DNA of 7,633 nt from Lachnospiraceae bacterium UBA1755 (GTDB taxonomy: Bacteria > Bacillota > Clostridia > Lachnospirales > Lachnospiraceae): assembly GCA_002314805.1 (NCBI GenBank), contig DCHJ01000022.1:20897-28529 (forward strand). The letters run 5' to 3'. A model generated the notes under the pieces. It was not told the origin of the DNA. It saw only the letters and a list, made by a program, of their open reading frames with translations, and ran no database searches. This document shows positions 6,300 to 7,633 of the stretch, piece after piece. Made by a program: the position numbers and the translations under genes. Numbering within the stretch: position 1 is the first letter of the stretch; the number at the start of each line of letters is the position of its first letter.

Positions 6300-6313
6300 C
6301 GCCGAAACCGGCG
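6300..6313 (-). other. small GC-rich hairpin between prfB and hom
   Basis: CGCCG (6300-6304) and CGGCG (6309-6313) form a 5-bp stem with a 4-nt loop in the 185-bp gap after prfB. No U-tract follows on the minus strand, so it is a poor terminator and prfB transcripts may read into hom. The rest of the gap holds the leader repeat and the hom Shine-Dalgarno. Confidence 0.4.
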
Positions 6314-6364
6314 GCACAGGCCGTCATCTGAAAAGAACTGTTACGATGCAGATCATCATCTTAT

Positions 6365-7498
6365 TTAATTATCATCCACCTTGCGGTCCGGGCAGCCCAG
6401 GCTCATCCATGTAAGGTAAGCAGTGATATACTTATCCAGATCACCATCAAGCACTCCATCGGTATTGCCCGATTCACAGCCTGTACGCAGATCCTTTACC
6501 ATCTTGTAGGGCTGCAGCACATATGACCGTATCTGTGAACCCCACGCATTGTCCTTTACTTCGCCGCGGATGCCTGATAGCTTTTCCATGTTTTCCTGCT
6601 GCTTAAGCATAAAGAGCTTTGTCTTGAGCATCTGCATGGCCTTGTCCTTATTCTGGAACTGTGAACGCTCATTCTGGCAGGTCACTACTATTCCTGTAGG
6701 GAAATGTGTGATACGTATGGCCGATGATGTCTTGTTGATATGCTGCCCGCCGGCACCGGACGATCTGTAGGTATCTATCCTGATATCATCATCCCTGATC
6801 TCCACATCAAGATCCTCTTCAATATCCGGCATGATGTCACAGCTTACAAAGCTGGTCTGACGCTTGCCCTGCGCATTAAACGGACTGATCCGTACCAGTC
6901 TGTGAATACCGTGTTCAGAACGCAGGAAGCCGTAGGCATTCTCTCCGTTGACCTGGATGGTCACCGACTTGATCCCGGCCTCATCTCCGTCAAGGAAGTC
7001 AAGTACTTCAACACTGTAGCCCTTCTTCTCTGCCCATCTTGTATACATGCGGTAGAGCATCGAGCACCAGTCGCAGGACTCCGTACCACCCGCACCTGCA
7101 TTGAGCCTTAGAATGGCACTGCTGTGATCATACTGTCCGGACAGCAGCTGCTGAGTCTTCATCATATCAATGGTAGCTGTGAGCTCCTCTACCAGCGCCT
7201 GGATCTCAGGGATGAGCTCCCTGTCCTCTTCCTCATTGGCGATGTCGATCATGTCCCTGGCATCATTGAAGTCCTGCTCGACTCTGCTGTACCCGATGAC
7301 AGTATCCTTAAGATTCTTCGCTTCCTTGGAAAGCTTAGTAGACTTCTCCGGATCCGTCCAGAAATCCGGTGCTTCCATGGCACGGTCCAGCTCAGCTATC
7401 CTGTTCTTCTTATTTTCAAGATCAAGAGATGCCTTGAGCTCCTGCAGAGGCTTCTCATACTGAGATAATGTGTATTTGTATTGATCCAACTCGACCAT
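6365..7498 (-). CDS. prfB: peptide chain release factor 2 (RF2)
   Basis: RF2 recognises UGA and UAA in the ribosomal A site and triggers peptidyl-tRNA hydrolysis. The 377-residue product carries the stop-codon-reading tripeptide SPF (205-207) and the catalytic GGQ (250-252) in YRSSGAGGQHINKTSSAIRI, at the same residue numbers as in E. coli RF2. Other conserved segments are GAGGTESCDWCSMLYRMY (135-152), AGIKSVTI (174-181) and WGSQIRSYVL (319-328). The N-terminal domain is a helical coiled-coil-like region. Residues 24-26 are read TCT CTT GAT in a single frame: the UGA and +1 frameshift site found at codons 25-26 in many prfB genes is missing, so the gene is translated directly. The ATG (7496-7498) has AGGA 8 nt upstream. 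hom lies downstream, and secA is a common upstream neighbour but is outside the window. Confidence 0.98.
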   Translation of the reverse strand: MVELDQYKYTLSQYEKPLQELKASLDLENKKNRIAELDRAMEAPDFWTDPEKSTKLSKEAKNLKDTVIGYSRVEQDFNDARDMIDIANEEEDRELIPEIQALVEELTATIDMMKTQQLLSGQYDHSSAILRLNAGAGGTESCDWCSMLYRMYTRWAEKKGYSVEVLDFLDGDEAGIKSVTIQVNGENAYGFLRSEHGIHRLVRISPFNAQGKRQTSFVSCDIMPDIEEDLDVEIRDDDIRIDTYRSSGAGGQHINKTSSAIRITHFPTGIVVTCQNERSQFQNKDKAMQMLKTKLFMLKQQENMEKLSGIRGEVKDNAWGSQIRSYVLQPYKMVKDLRTGCESGNTDGVLDGDLDKYITAYLTWMSLGCPDRKVDDN

Positions 7499-7545
7499 AC
7501 TATAGTTCCTATTCCCTTCCTGTTAATATATAAATTCATCCATAG

Positions 7546-7632
7546 CCGGAGGCTCAATATCACCGATCAGATGCCTTTGGAGACGTCGTTACTTAACGAA
7601 TACAAGCACAGCGCAGTATGAGTTTAGTAACG
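7546..7632 (-). repeat. leader repeat, copy B, upstream of prfB
   Basis: Read on the minus strand this copy runs from CGTTACTAAACT to GAGCCTCCGG, ending 47 nt before the prfB ATG. It may extend beyond the window, which stops at 7633. CGTTACT at its 5' end can pair perfectly with AGTAACG in the core, and AGCC-TCC-GGCT forms a small hairpin at its 3' end. The corresponding copy A can form the same two helices with one mismatch and several G-U pairs. Both copies are followed by AACAGGAAG, part of the purine-rich region ahead of the start. The role is unknown. Confidence 0.75.
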
Positions 7633-7633
7633 C

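Noticed and set aside
1..7633. CRISPR array, tRNA, insertion sequence or phage genes
   Set aside because: No spaced identical repeats, cloverleaf sequence, transposase, integrase or flanking terminal repeats were seen on either strand.

Overview
The window looks like chromosomal housekeeping DNA from a Gram-positive anaerobe of the Clostridia, most plausibly a Lachnospiraceae-type organism. This is inferred from the character of the proteins (Tex, RF2 and the short homoserine dehydrogenase), the purine-rich Shine-Dalgarno sites and the A/T-rich sigma-A-like promoter. No rRNA or other taxonomic marker is present, so the family-level placement is a guess.

Layout. Positions 1-3037 hold three minus-strand genes, transcribed right to left: tex (995-3037, RNA-binding transcription accessory protein), then after 181 bp tsaE (400-813), overlapped by 20 nt by tsaB (<1-419, cut by the window edge). 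TsaE and TsaB are partners in threonylcarbamoyl-adenosine (t6A) modification of tRNA. Positions 3038-3432 are a divergent intergenic region. It has a leaderless-looking tex promoter on one side and a good sigma-A promoter on the other. Positions 3433-5122 are a two-gene plus-strand segment: an AAA_14/DUF4143 ATPase with a PD-(D/E)XK-like C-terminal end, and a small multi-helix membrane protein. A long inverted repeat (5148-5185) closes this segment and lies between the convergent gene ends. Positions 5271-7498 hold two more minus-strand genes: prfB (release factor 2, no programmed frameshift) followed by hom (homoserine dehydrogenase without an ACT domain).

The most unusual feature is a repeated leader element. 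The 5' regions of hom and prfB each carry an approximately 86-nt element (6212-6296 and 7546-7632) in the same orientation, about 77% identical by hand alignment. Its core of about 42 nt is nearly invariant, and it lies a few tens of bases upstream of each start codon. I do not recognise it as a T-box or any common riboswitch. It could be a structured RNA leader, a protein-binding site or a dispersed intergenic repeat. Some substitutions between the copies preserve base pairing, which hints at RNA.

Functional links: hom makes homoserine, the precursor of threonine. Threonine is the substrate for t6A synthesis by the Tsa proteins and an amino acid used in translation, which RF2 terminates. This thematic link is suggestive only; nothing in the sequence proves co-regulation. 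The ATPase and membrane protein look like accessory genes inserted among core genes.
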